Below are positions 37,175-46,080 of a stretch of 64,000 nucleotides of DNA, one piece after another. The notes under the pieces are model-generated. The model was not told the origin of the DNA. It was given only the letters and a program-made list of their open reading frames with translations, and did no database searches. The DNA is from Streptococcus pneumoniae. GTDB lineage: Bacteria > Bacillota > Bacilli > Lactobacillales > Streptococcaceae. The first letter of the stretch is position 1, and each line of letters opens with the position of its first letter. The position numbers and the translations under genes are program-made. The stretch spans positions 443,299 through 507,298 of the forward strand of contig NZ_CKYA01000002.1 of the NCBI RefSeq assembly GCF_001113365.1. The letters run 5' to 3'.

Positions 37175-38049
37175 CCTACATGATAATCTTTGTTCTACTG
37201 ATACTCCTAATTATTTTATCGATTGCATTGATTCGCTACCATCTAGTACTTAAAAACTTGAGTCAACAGATTGAAGACAAGATTCTCACAGGTAGTATGA
37301 AAAGAGTCGGAGTCAGCATTTTTTCCAAACATTTTTTACAACTCTACCAGCAGATTGAGAATCTATTCCAGGAAGTGGAACAATCTCGATTGGTTATGAA
37401 AAGGGAAAAACAGACTCTGGATATGGCCATCAGCAATATCGCCCATGATATTCGGACACCTTTGACTATCGCTTCAGGCTACACCCAACAATTGATAAAG
37501 TCTCCTGAAGACAAATCAGAAACCCTACAAAAAATAGCCCAGCATCTTGATTTAGTTTCCAAACGTTTAGAGGCTCTCCTAGAATATCGTCGTTTGATGG
37601 AAGGAGCTGTCAAACCGAAACTGGAAGAAGTGGATTTTTCAGCTTTTATCACCAAAAAGACTCTGGCTTATTATGATGTTTTTCAGGCTGCAAATATCAC
37701 GCTTGATTTTAAGGTTGAAGCTGGTTTAACAATGAGGACTGATGAAGACTTACTGGATCGAATTTTACAAAATTTGCTTGGGAATGTCCTCAAACATGGC
37801 AAGGAAGAAGCGCGTCTATCTTTGCGAAAGGAAAAGGAACAGCTTGTCTTAGAGGTTGCAAACCTTGTCAAACAGCCCATCAAAAAAATAGAAAATCTCA
37901 GCAACCGTTTTTATTCTGAAAATCTATCAGACACCGAAGAATCCTCTGGTTTAGGTCTTTATATCACTGAGGAATTATGTCATCTTCTCGGTGCAGAAAT
38001 GAAACTAAGCACAGATGGGCAGTGGTTATCGGTTTTCATTTACTTTTAA
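37171..38049 (+). CDS. Sensor histidine kinase with a single N-terminal membrane helix
   Basis: The 292-aa kinase has one strongly hydrophobic helix (about 3-22), no extracellular domain, a coiled linker (about 55-85), the H box NIAHDIRTPL (His92), and an HATPase region with NLLGNVLKHG and SGLGLYI. With one membrane helix and no visible input domain it may sense through a partner such as the neighbouring ABC transporter. It is translationally coupled to the response regulator. Confidence 0.92.
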   Translation: MTYMIIFVLLILLIILSIALIRYHLVLKNLSQQIEDKILTGSMKRVGVSIFSKHFLQLYQQIENLFQEVEQSRLVMKREKQTLDMAISNIAHDIRTPLTIASGYTQQLIKSPEDKSETLQKIAQHLDLVSKRLEALLEYRRLMEGAVKPKLEEVDFSAFITKKTLAYYDVFQAANITLDFKVEAGLTMRTDEDLLDRILQNLLGNVLKHGKEEARLSLRKEKEQLVLEVANLVKQPIKKIENLSNRFYSENLSDTEESSGLGLYITEELCHLLGAEMKLSTDGQWLSVFIYF

Positions 38050-38057
38050 CGAAAGAA

Positions 38058-38089
38058 ACCTCCTCGTAGGTTAGAGGAGGTCTTTTTTT
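38058..38089. terminator. Bidirectional terminator between kinase and ABC permease genes
   Basis: ACCTCCTC and GAGGAGGT form a perfect 8-bp stem with a 7-T run on the plus side; the end overlaps the permease stop. Confidence 0.8.
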
Positions 38090-38840
38090 ATAGACTTTTC
38101 TTTTTGAAAACTATCAATCCACTTATATTAAAGATTACAATAACAGCTAAGCTACCTATAAGTGTGTAGAAAATGGACTCACTATTAGCAGTCATAGCAT
38201 AGGAAAATTGCAAGGACAAATAGGGTAAAAAATTGATATTTGGAAAAATGATCATTGGCATAGAAAGCAAGGTAGAGCTGACCAAATAACCAATAAATAC
38301 CGCAAGATAAGAATGACTAACATAGAGGATGAAGGAAACAATGGAAAGCCAAGCAAGGAGGCAAAGGAATTGAAGGGAAATGGTTACCAGTAGATTGCCA
38401 ATAAAGCCATCAGGCATAGTGCCAAATCCATTTAAGATCGTTGCTGGAATAAAGGCAATCACAAGACCGATGATGAGTTGAGAAAGTCCAATGCAAGCCA
38501 ATACAAAGGCTTTGGCAAGGAAAAACTCGGTACGAGAAACACCCACTGTTAAATTATTTTTATAGAGTTTACCGATTAAATCAACTCCAAGAACGAGGCA
38601 GGCTAGGACGATGCAGAGAAAAACGAGGTTTGAACCTTGACTAGATGCGTTAATCAGGGCTTGTACACCGTCCCAACCCTGGATTGGTATATCTGGCTCT
38701 TCTGTCTGAATTGCCATCAGTTGCCCAGTAGCTCCAAAAACAGCCCCCATTAACATGAGTACAAAGAGAATGAACTCTGTAATCCAGAATCCTTTGGAAC
38801 GGAAAAGACGGTAAAAGTCTGCTTGAATGGTATGTATCAT
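38088..38840 (-). CDS. ABC-2 type transporter permease
   Basis: The 250-aa protein has six hydrophobic segments (first at about 18-36, last at about 225-245) and the soluble loop between helices 1 and 2 seen in lantibiotic-immunity and bacitracin-type (BcrB/LanE-like) permeases. It lies 10 nt downstream of the ATPase gene on the same strand. The substrate cannot be read from sequence; peptide antibiotic export or self-protection is typical of such pairs next to two-component systems. Confidence 0.85.
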   Translation of the reverse strand: MIHTIQADFYRLFRSKGFWITEFILFVLMLMGAVFGATGQLMAIQTEEPDIPIQGWDGVQALINASSQGSNLVFLCIVLACLVLGVDLIGKLYKNNLTVGVSRTEFFLAKAFVLACIGLSQLIIGLVIAFIPATILNGFGTMPDGFIGNLLVTISLQFLCLLAWLSIVSFILYVSHSYLAVFIGYLVSSTLLSMPMIIFPNINFLPYLSLQFSYAMTANSESIFYTLIGSLAVIVIFNISGLIVFKKKSL

Positions 38841-38850
38841 AATTTTTCTC

Positions 38851-39759
38851 CTATTGAACCAATTGAGTGAAGTATTCTTCTAGGTTTTGACGAGCATAGT
38901 AAATCTCGTCAATAGCGACATCTGCCAAGGTTAAGTCCTTAAGAATCTGTTTGACATCTTGTTCCTGACCAAAGATGTGAATTTCGTTTTCAGGATTAAC
39001 AACCTTGAACTGGAGCTGGATTTGTTCTTTCAATACTTGGCAAGCTTTCTCTTGGTCAGCTGTCTTAAGGACAATATAATCCTCACTTAGTGTTTCAAAT
39101 TCAGCTTTGCTGATTTCACGAATAATCTTGCCTTGATCTAAAATACCAAAGCGATTAGCTACGAGGTAGAGTTCTGACAAGATATGGCTAGAGATGAGAA
39201 TGGTGATCCCTTTTTCTTGATTGAGCCGTTGAATCATCAGACGAAACTCTTTGATACCGATTGGATCGAGACCGTTGATAGGTTCATCTAGGATCAGGAA
39301 GTCTGGTTTAGATAGAAGGGCAATGGCGATACCAAGTCTTTGTTTCATTCCTAGCGAGAAATCACGAAAGAATTTTTTACCTGTATCTGCCAAACCTACA
39401 TAGTCCAGCGTTTCTCGAATGACTTGATCAGCATTTGGAATATGGCGAATCATACAGTAATATTTCAGATTTTGATAGGCTGTTAAGTGATTATGAGCTA
39501 CAGGTGATTCGATAACAGAACCTACTCGAGATAGAGCCTTGGTCCACTCATTTTCCGATTGACTAGAAAAGAGGGAAACAGTTCCTTTATCCGCAAAGAG
39601 TAGTTGCGTAATAATTTTTATTAAGGTAGTCTTCCCAGCTCCGTTCTTCCCGATAAGTCCATAAATATCTCCCTCTCTTATCGTTAGATGAAGATCCTGA
39701 AGAATAGCTTGTTTGTCGAAGTTTTTGGACAATCCATGAATGTCAAGTACTGTTTTCAT
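38851..39759 (-). CDS. ABC transporter ATP-binding protein (BcrA/LanF-like)
   Basis: The 302-aa ATPase has Walker A GLIGKNGAGKTT, signature FSLGMKQRLG, Walker B FLILDEPINGLDP and the C-terminal extension (about 215-302) typical of drug and lantibiotic exporters. The start is ATG at 39759 with AAAGGAG upstream, not the longer frame from 39813. Direct repeats at its promoter suggest control by the convergent two-component system. Confidence 0.9.
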   Translation of the reverse strand: MKTVLDIHGLSKNFDKQAILQDLHLTIREGDIYGLIGKNGAGKTTLIKIITQLLFADKGTVSLFSSQSENEWTKALSRVGSVIESPVAHNHLTAYQNLKYYCMIRHIPNADQVIRETLDYVGLADTGKKFFRDFSLGMKQRLGIAIALLSKPDFLILDEPINGLDPIGIKEFRLMIQRLNQEKGITILISSHILSELYLVANRFGILDQGKIIREISKAEFETLSEDYIVLKTADQEKACQVLKEQIQLQFKVVNPENEIHIFGQEQDVKQILKDLTLADVAIDEIYYARQNLEEYFTQLVQ

Positions 39760-39792
39760 GATTCTCTCCTTTTGATTTATTTTGATAACTTT

Positions 39793-39858
39793 AGTATAAA
39801 GCATAGAAATCAAAGAAAGCTCAAGGATTTCTAAAGAGTTTCTAAAGTTTTAGGAATT
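39793..39858 (-). promoter_or_regulatory. ABC exporter promoter with tandem response-regulator-like repeats
   Basis: The minus strand has TATACT as -10 (39793-39798) and a poor -35. Just upstream are two identical 9-mers (plus strand TTTCTAAAG at 39828-39836 and 39839-39847) with an 11-bp period and a degenerate third copy to about 39858. Helically phased direct repeats beside a weak -35 are typical of OmpR-family activation. Confidence 0.6.
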
Positions 39859-39867
39859 CTTAAATAT

Positions 39868-39892
39868 CAAAACCCAGTTGACACGAACTGGG
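39868..39892 (-). terminator. Terminator of the Cof hydrolase gene
   Basis: CCCAGTT and AACTGGG form a perfect stem; on the minus strand it is followed by a T run. Confidence 0.72.
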
Positions 39893-39900
39893 CTTCTTGA

Positions 39901-40710
39901 TTATAAAATATATTTCTCAATCGCACGCGCGACGCCGTCTTCTTCGTTGCTTGCTGTAACGGCATCAGCTAGGGATTTGACATAATCGCTGGCATTTCCC
40001 ATTGCAATCCCAAGCCCTGCAAACTGGAGCATTTCAATATCGTTATTGGCATCGCCCATGGCCATAATTTCTGATGGCTCGATCTTCAAAATCTCAGCTA
40101 GACGTGAAAGAGCTGTGGCCTTTGTCGTACCAAGTGGCATTGCTTCATAAATGACAGGTTGCGAACGAACTCCACTGAATCGTTGGCAGAGTTCCTCAGC
40201 AAAACACTTCTCAAAATCATCTGTTTGTTCTTTTGTTCCCAAAAACATACCTTGGAACATACGGTACTTACCACTAGTCGCTTCCTCAAGAGAAATTTCA
40301 GTCAGGTCTGAAAAGACTAGGTCGGCATCATTTTCAATGACTTGATTAGGCTTGCCACCAAGGACAAAATAATGCTCCTCATCAAAAAGAGTCAACTGAA
40401 CATCGCTTTTTTCAGCTAGGTCATAGAGGTATTCAATGTCAGCTGGACTGAGTTCTTGCCAGTCAACTAGCCCCCAATCACTGGTCTGGTGAGTTGAACA
40501 ACCGTTGTTAACAATCACATACTCATTCTGGAGATCAAGACCCAGTTTTTGATAGTAGGGGAGGACACCGAAAAGCGGGCGACCAGTACAGAGAACCAGT
40601 TTGACACCTTTTTCAATAGCTTGGTGAATAGCAGTAATATGAGCTTGTGGGATTTCCTTGGCTTCATTGAGGAGGGTTCCATCCATATCCAAGGCTAGTA
40701 GTTTAATCAT
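39901..40710 (-). CDS. Cof-type HAD-superfamily phosphatase
   Basis: The 269-aa protein has the HAD motifs DMDGTLLN (Asp8, Asp10), CTGRP, a Lys region and GDANNDIEMLQ, with a C2-type cap domain (about 85-195), which places it in the Cof/YkrA group of sugar-phosphate or cofactor phosphatases. The substrate is unknown. It has its own terminator and is transcribed alone toward the ABC exporter. Confidence 0.92.
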   Translation of the reverse strand: MIKLLALDMDGTLLNEAKEIPQAHITAIHQAIEKGVKLVLCTGRPLFGVLPYYQKLGLDLQNEYVIVNNGCSTHQTSDWGLVDWQELSPADIEYLYDLAEKSDVQLTLFDEEHYFVLGGKPNQVIENDADLVFSDLTEISLEEATSGKYRMFQGMFLGTKEQTDDFEKCFAEELCQRFSGVRSQPVIYEAMPLGTTKATALSRLAEILKIEPSEIMAMGDANNDIEMLQFAGLGIAMGNASDYVKSLADAVTASNEEDGVARAIEKYIL

Positions 40711-40851
40711 AAGACTTCCTTCTTTATCTTTTGGTATTATTATAGCATATTTTAGAAAATAAAATGGTAAAAGGAACGAGACTAATTGATTTTACAGTTT
40801 AGGATGTTTTGATAACAATTCATGATTTGAAGAGGATATTTCGAAAAGATA

Positions 40852-40860
40852 TGCTATACT
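40852..40860 (+). promoter_or_regulatory. CPBP protease gene promoter (extended -10)
   Basis: TGCTATACT lies about 70 nt upstream of ATG 40929. Confidence 0.5.
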
Positions 40861-40928
40861 AAACTTGTTATACAGTTAAGTAAACCATTCTATTCAATAA
40901 GCTAGCCAAGGAAAACAGAGGATTTAAG

Positions 40929-41600
40929 ATGAAAAAACGGATTATTCAAATTTTACTAGCATTGTCCTTAATTTTTTACAAATCAACTTGGTTTTGGGGA
41001 ATTTTCAATCACCTCGCAAAGCCTTATCTACCAGCAAGTCGTGAGTTTTTTCAGATTCTGCTTTGGATGGAGAGTGGAGGTCTTTTATTAGCGGTCATCT
41101 ATCTACTAGTTTTTGCAGGAAAGAAGACTTTTCATTTCAAGTGGCAGTTGAGGTATTTTATCTACCTTTTACTGGGTTACATCACTTTGTATATGTCTGA
41201 CTTCCTCTTGTCTTATTTCATACCCTCGTCTTCAAATCAAATTTCTTTGAATGAAACGATAGAAATGATAGGGAGACAGGAATTACCCTATTTCTTGCTC
41301 ATAGCTTGCTTCATCGGCCCTATTGCTGAGGAATTGATTTATCGCGGTGTGCTTATGACAACCTTTTTCAAAAACTCGCCTTGGTACGGAGATGTCTTGC
41401 TTTCTGCTATTATTTTCGGTTATATTCATATCAATTTTGCTTTAACTCCTCTTGCTTTTTTCATTTATGCTAGTGGAGGTCTCATTTTAGCTCTACTGTA
41501 TCGCATGACAAAAAATCTCTACTATCCAATACTAGTTCATATTTTCATCAATATCACTGCCTTCTGGGATGTGTGGATACTCCTATTTTCAGGAAGTTAG
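40929..41600 (+). CDS. CPBP-family intramembrane metalloprotease
   Basis: The 223-aa membrane protein has about six helices and the CPBP (Abi) signatures: EELIYRG (about 137-143), FGYIH (about 167-171) and a final His in LVHIFINI (about 205). These ligate zinc and form the active site in the Rce1-like fold. In streptococci such proteins are linked to bacteriocin self-immunity or processing of peptides, but no precursor peptide gene is adjacent here. Confidence 0.9.
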   Translation: MKKRIIQILLALSLIFYKSTWFWGIFNHLAKPYLPASREFFQILLWMESGGLLLAVIYLLVFAGKKTFHFKWQLRYFIYLLLGYITLYMSDFLLSYFIPSSSNQISLNETIEMIGRQELPYFLLIACFIGPIAEELIYRGVLMTTFFKNSPWYGDVLLSAIIFGYIHINFALTPLAFFIYASGGLILALLYRMTKNLYYPILVHIFINITAFWDVWILLFSGS

Positions 41601-41611
41601 CTTACTAAAAC

Positions 41612-41640
41612 AATGTCGGAATTTTCCGGCATTTTCTTTT
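41612..41640 (+). terminator. Terminator after the CPBP protease gene
   Basis: AATGTCGGAA and TTCCGGCATT pair (one G-T) and are followed by TTTCTTTTTTT. Confidence 0.8.
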
Positions 41641-41813
41641 TTTCACAAATAGTCATCGTTTTTCTTTTCGATATTGGAGTGGTGTGTATCCAGTTATTTT
41701 TTGAATTGATTTTGAAAATAAGGGTGGCTTGAGAAAGGCAGATAGTGAAGATAGTTAAGAAGGTTAAGAAGAATAGGATGTTCTTTTTTCCTTTTTGGAA
41801 AACTTCTAAAATA

Positions 41814-41822
41814 TGGTATAAT
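41814..41822 (+). promoter_or_regulatory. Promoter of the lysR-lspA-rluD-pce cluster (extended -10)
   Basis: TGGTATAAT lies 28 nt before the LysR ATG. Confidence 0.7.
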
Positions 41823-41850
41823 GAAAAGATAAAGAAGTTGGGGGTAGAAG

Positions 41851-42759
41851 ATGAACATTCAACAATTACGCTATGTTGTTGCCATTGCCAATAGTGGTAC
41901 TTTCCGTGAAGCTGCTGAAAAGATGTATGTAAGCCAGCCTAGTCTGTCTATTTCTGTTCGTGATTTGGAAAAAGAGTTGGGCTTTAAGATTTTCCGTCGG
42001 ACCAGTTCAGGGACTTTCTTGACTCGTCGTGGTATGGAATTCTATGAAAAAGCGCAAGAATTGGTCAAAGGATTTGATATTTTTCAAAATCAGTATGCCA
42101 ATCCTGAAGAAGAAAAAGATGAATTTTCCATTGCTAGCCAGCACTATGACTTCTTGCCACCAACCATTACGGCCTTTTCAGAGCGCTATCCTGACTATAA
42201 GAACTTCCGTATTTTTGAATCAACTACTGTTCAAATTTTAGATGAAGTGGCGCAAGGGCATAGTGAGATTGGGATTATCTACCTCAACAATCAAAATAAA
42301 AAGGGGATTATGCAACGGGTTGAAAAGTTAGGTCTGGAGGTCATTGAATTGATTCCCTTCCATACCCATATTTATCTCCGTGAGGGGCATCCTTTAGCCC
42401 AGAAAGAGGAATTGGTCATGGAGGATTTAGCTGATCTACCAACAGTTCGTTTCACTCAAGAAAAAGACGAGTACCTTTATTATTCAGAGAACTTTGTTGA
42501 TACTAGTGCGAGCTCACAGATGTTTAATGTGACAGACCGTGCCACCTTGAATGGTATTTTGGAGCGGACGGACGCCTATGCGACAGGTTCTGGATTTTTG
42601 GATAGTGACAGTGTCAATGGCATCACAGTTATTCGTCTCAAGGATAACCTAGATAATCGCATGGTCTATGTCAAACGGGAGGAAGTGGAGCTGAGTCAAG
42701 CTGGGACTCTCTTTGTAGAAGTCATGCAAGAATATTTTAATCAGAAGAGGAAATCATGA
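41851..42759 (+). CDS. LysR-family transcriptional regulator
   Basis: The 302-aa protein has the N-terminal LysR helix-turn-helix (MNIQQLRYVVAIANSGTF...VSQPSLSISVRDLEKELG) and a periplasmic-binding-protein-like effector domain (about 90-300). GGGGG precedes ATG 41851. It is translationally coupled to lspA (ATGA overlap), an arrangement conserved in streptococci as I remember it. Targets cannot be inferred; a CpsY/MtaR-like role in methionine or cell-surface control is possible. Confidence 0.92.
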   Translation: MNIQQLRYVVAIANSGTFREAAEKMYVSQPSLSISVRDLEKELGFKIFRRTSSGTFLTRRGMEFYEKAQELVKGFDIFQNQYANPEEEKDEFSIASQHYDFLPPTITAFSERYPDYKNFRIFESTTVQILDEVAQGHSEIGIIYLNNQNKKGIMQRVEKLGLEVIELIPFHTHIYLREGHPLAQKEELVMEDLADLPTVRFTQEKDEYLYYSENFVDTSASSQMFNVTDRATLNGILERTDAYATGSGFLDSDSVNGITVIRLKDNLDNRMVYVKREEVELSQAGTLFVEVMQEYFNQKRKS

Positions 42760-43217
42760 AAAAAAGAGGAATAGTGGCAGTCATTGTACTGCTTTTGATT
42801 GGGCTGGATCAGTTAGTCAAATCCTATATCGTCCAGCAGATTCCACTGGGTGAAGTGCGCTCTTGGATCCCCAATTTCGTTAGCTTGACCTACCTGCAAA
42901 ATCGAGGGGCAGCCTTCTCCATGTTACAAGATCAGCAGTGGTTATTTGCTATCATTACACTTGTCGTTATGGTAGGTGCCATTTGGTATCTACATAAGCA
43001 CATGGAGGACTCACTCTGGATGGTCTTGGGTTTGACCTTGATAATCGCAGGTGGTCTTGGAAACTTTATTGACAGGATCAGTCAGGGCTTTGTTGTGGAT
43101 ATGTTCCACCTTGACTTTATCAATTTTGCAATTTTCAATGTGGCAGATAGCTATCTGACTGTTGGAGTGATTATTTTATTGATTGCAATGCTAAAAGAGG
43201 AAATAAATGGAAATTAA
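42756..43217 (+). CDS. lspA: Lipoprotein signal peptidase II
   Basis: LspA cleaves lipoprotein signal peptides in the membrane after lipidation. The 153-aa protein has four helices and the two catalytic aspartates in GNFIDRI and FNVADSYL, plus the NRGAAFS motif. It overlaps the LysR gene by 4 nt and rluD by 11 nt. Confidence 0.97.
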   Translation: MKKRGIVAVIVLLLIGLDQLVKSYIVQQIPLGEVRSWIPNFVSLTYLQNRGAAFSMLQDQQWLFAIITLVVMVGAIWYLHKHMEDSLWMVLGLTLIIAGGLGNFIDRISQGFVVDMFHLDFINFAIFNVADSYLTVGVIILLIAMLKEEINGN

Positions 43218-44094
43218 AATTGAAACTGGTGGCCTGCGTTTAGATAAGGCTTTGTCAGATTTGACAGAATTATCACGCAGTCTCGCGAATGAACAAATCA
43301 AATTAGGCCAGGTCTTGGTCAATGGTCAAGTCAAGAAAGCTAAATACACGGTCCAAGAGGGCGATGTCGTCACTTACCATGTGCCAGAGCCAGAGGTTTT
43401 AGAGTATGTGGCTGAGGATATTCCGCTAGAAATAGTCTACCAAGATGAGGACGTGGCTGTCGTTAACAAACCTCAGGGAATGGTTGTGCATCCGAGTGCT
43501 GGCCATACTAGTGGAACTCTGGTAAATGCCCTTATGTACCATATTAAGGATTTGTCGGGTATCAATGGGATTCTACGCCCAGGAATTGTTCATCGTATTG
43601 ATAAGGATACGTCTGGCCTTCTCATGATTGCTAAAAATGATGAGGCGCATCTAGCACTTGCTCAAGAACTCAAGGATAAAAAGTCTCTCCGCAAATATTG
43701 GGCGATTGTTCATGGAAATCTACCCAATGATCGTGGTGTGATTGAAGCGCCGATTGGCCGTAGTGAAAAAGACCGGAAGAAACAGGCTGTGACGGCTAAA
43801 GGGAAGCCTGCAGTGACCCGTTTCCACGTCTTGGAACGCTTTGGCGATTATAGCTTAGTGGAGTTGCAGCTAGAGACAGGTCGCACTCATCAGATTCGTG
43901 TCCATATGGCTTATATTGGCCATCCAGTCGCTGGTGATGAAGTCTATGGTCCTCGTAAGACACTTAAGGGGCATGGACAATTTCTTCATGCCAAGACTTT
44001 AGGTTTTACTCATCCTAGAACAGGTGAGACCTTAGAATTTACAGCAGATATCCCAGAGATTTTTAAGGAAACTTTGGAGAAATTAAGGAAGTAA
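43207..44094 (+). CDS. rluD: RluD-family 23S rRNA pseudouridine synthase
   Basis: The 295-aa enzyme has an N-terminal S4 RNA-binding domain (about 10-70) and the RluA/RluD catalytic domain with the Asp motif VHRIDKDTSGLLM (about 133-145) and ETGRTHQIRVHM. It makes pseudouridines in 23S rRNA. It overlaps lspA by 11 nt and is followed after 2 nt by pce. Confidence 0.96.
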   Translation: MEIKIETGGLRLDKALSDLTELSRSLANEQIKLGQVLVNGQVKKAKYTVQEGDVVTYHVPEPEVLEYVAEDIPLEIVYQDEDVAVVNKPQGMVVHPSAGHTSGTLVNALMYHIKDLSGINGILRPGIVHRIDKDTSGLLMIAKNDEAHLALAQELKDKKSLRKYWAIVHGNLPNDRGVIEAPIGRSEKDRKKQAVTAKGKPAVTRFHVLERFGDYSLVELQLETGRTHQIRVHMAYIGHPVAGDEVYGPRKTLKGHGQFLHAKTLGFTHPRTGETLEFTADIPEIFKETLEKLRK

Positions 44095-44096
44095 GA

Positions 44097-45980
44097 ATGA
44101 AAAAGAAATTGATTAGTTTAGCACTTGCAGGCGCTTTTTTAGGTTTGTCATTGCATGGGAATGTTCAAGCTCAAGAAAGTTCAGGAAATAAAATCCACTT
44201 TATAAATGTTCAAGAAGGTGGCAGTGATGCGATTATTCTTGAAAGCAATGGACATTTTGCCATGGTGGATACAGGAGAAGATTATGATTTCCCAGATGGA
44301 AGTGATTCTCGTTACCCATGGAGAGAAGGAATTGAAACATCTTATAAGCATGTTCTGACAGACCGTGTCTTTCGTCATTTGAAGGAATTGGGTGTCCAAA
44401 AGCTTGATTTTATTTTAGTCACTCATACCCACAGTGATCATATTGGAAATGTTGATGAATTACTGTCTACCTATCCAGTTGACCGAGTCTATCTTAAAAA
44501 ATATAGTGATAATCGTATTACTAATTCTGAACGTTTATGGGATAATCTGTACGGTTATGATAAGGTTTTACAGACTGCCGCTGAAAAAGGTGTTTCAGTT
44601 ATTCAAAATATCACACAAGGGGATGCTCATTTTCAGTTTGGGGACATGGATATTCAACTCTATAATTATGAAAATGAAACAGATTCATCAGGTGAATTAA
44701 AGAAAATTTGGGATGACAATTCCAATTCCCTGATTAGTGTAGTAAAAGTCAATGGTAAGAAAATTTACCTTGGGGGCGACTTAGATAATGTTCATGGAGC
44801 AGAAGACAAGTATGGTCCTCTCATTGGAAAAGTTGATTTGATGAAGTTTAACCATCACCGTGATACCAATAAATCAAACACCAAGGATTTCATTAAACAT
44901 TTGAGTCCGAGTTTGATTGTTCAAACCTCGGATAGTTTACCTTGGAAAAATGGTGTTGATAGTGAGTATGTCAATTGGCTTAAAGAACGAGGAATTGAGA
45001 GAATCAACGCAGCCAGCAAAGACTATGATGCGACAGTTTTTGAGATTCGACAAGATGGGTTTGTCAATATTTCAACTTCCTACAAGCCGATTCCAAGTTT
45101 TCAAGCTGGTTGGCATAAGAGTGCATATGGAAATTGGTGGTATCAAGCGCCTGACTCTACAGGAGAATATGCTGTCGGTTGGAATGAAATCGAAGGTGAA
45201 TGGTATTACTTTAACCAAACGGGTATCTTGTTACAGAATCAATGGAAAAAATGGAACAATCATTGGTTCTATTTGACAGACTCTGGTGCTTCTTCTAAAA
45301 ATTGGAAGAAAATTGATGGAATCTGGTATTATTTCAACAAAGAAAATCAGATGGAAATTGGTTGGGTAAATACTGGAGGTCAGAATTATTATTTATCCAA
45401 GGATGGTTCGTTGCAAACAGGTTGGCTTCAATATAAGGGGCAATGGTATTACTTTGCTCAATCAGGGGAAATGAAAACGGGCTGGGTAAAAGATAAAGAA
45501 ACCTGGTACTATATGGATTCTACTGGTATCATGAAGACAGGCGAGATAGAAGTTGCTGGTCATCATTACTATCTAGAAGATTCAGGAGCTATGAAGCAAG
45601 GTTGGCTTAAAAAGGCAAATGATTGGTACTTCTACAAGACAGACGGTTCACGAGCTGTGGGTTGGATCAAGGACAAGGATAACTGGTACTTCTTGAAAGA
45701 AAATGGTCAATTACTTGTGAACGGTAAGACACCAGAAGGCTATACTGTTGATTCAAGTGGTGCTTGGTTAGTGGATGTTCCAGTCGAAAAATCTGCTACA
45801 ATTAAAACTACAAGTCATTCAGAAATAAAAGAATCGAAAGAAGTAGTGAAAAAGGATCTTGAAAATAAAGAAACGAGTCAACATGAAAGTGTTACAAATT
45901 CTTCAACTAGTCAAGATTTGACTTCTTCAACTTCACAAAGCTCTGAAACGACTGCAAACAAATCGGAATCAGAACAGTAG
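44097..45980 (+). CDS. pce: Choline-binding phosphorylcholine esterase Pce/CbpE
   Basis: This surface enzyme removes phosphorylcholine from teichoic acids. The 627-aa protein has a signal peptide (about 1-25, ending VQA), a metallo-beta-lactamase-fold catalytic module with THTHSDHIGN (about 104-113), GGDLDN and FNHHRD, then about ten choline-binding repeats (about 335-560; WYYFNQTG, TGWLQYKG, WYYMDSTG) and a Ser/Thr/Lys-rich tail of ~75 residues. Its ATG lies 2 nt after rluD, so it rides on a housekeeping operon. The choline-binding modules are a strong marker of the pneumococcal group. Confidence 0.97.
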   Translation: MKKKLISLALAGAFLGLSLHGNVQAQESSGNKIHFINVQEGGSDAIILESNGHFAMVDTGEDYDFPDGSDSRYPWREGIETSYKHVLTDRVFRHLKELGVQKLDFILVTHTHSDHIGNVDELLSTYPVDRVYLKKYSDNRITNSERLWDNLYGYDKVLQTAAEKGVSVIQNITQGDAHFQFGDMDIQLYNYENETDSSGELKKIWDDNSNSLISVVKVNGKKIYLGGDLDNVHGAEDKYGPLIGKVDLMKFNHHRDTNKSNTKDFIKHLSPSLIVQTSDSLPWKNGVDSEYVNWLKERGIERINAASKDYDATVFEIRQDGFVNISTSYKPIPSFQAGWHKSAYGNWWYQAPDSTGEYAVGWNEIEGEWYYFNQTGILLQNQWKKWNNHWFYLTDSGASSKNWKKIDGIWYYFNKENQMEIGWVNTGGQNYYLSKDGSLQTGWLQYKGQWYYFAQSGEMKTGWVKDKETWYYMDSTGIMKTGEIEVAGHHYYLEDSGAMKQGWLKKANDWYFYKTDGSRAVGWIKDKDNWYFLKENGQLLVNGKTPEGYTVDSSGAWLVDVPVEKSATIKTTSHSEIKESKEVVKKDLENKETSQHESVTNSSTSQDLTSSTSQSSETTANKSESEQ

Positions 45981-45983
45981 TAG

Positions 45984-46012
45984 AAAAGAAGGTTTTAAGG
46001 CCTTCTTTTTCC
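45984..46012 (+). terminator. pce terminator
   Basis: AAAAGAAGG and CCTTCTTTT form a 9-bp stem ending in a T run. Confidence 0.82.
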
Positions 46013-46042
46013 TATCAACTCTTTTCTATTTCCTGCTATTCA

Positions 46043-46051
46043 TGTTATAAT
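46043..46051 (+). promoter_or_regulatory. proBAC promoter (extended -10)
   Basis: TGTTATAAT lies 30 nt before the proB ATG. The upstream TTG start of the longer frame lies inside this -10 and is excluded. Confidence 0.7.
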
Positions 46052-46080
46052 TGATAAATATGAAGAATCGGAGTGAGACT

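Noticed and set aside
41748..41775. CiaR box from repeated GTTAAGAAG near 41755
   Set aside because: The repeat period is 9 nt, whereas the CiaR consensus TTTAAG-N5-TTTAAG needs 11.
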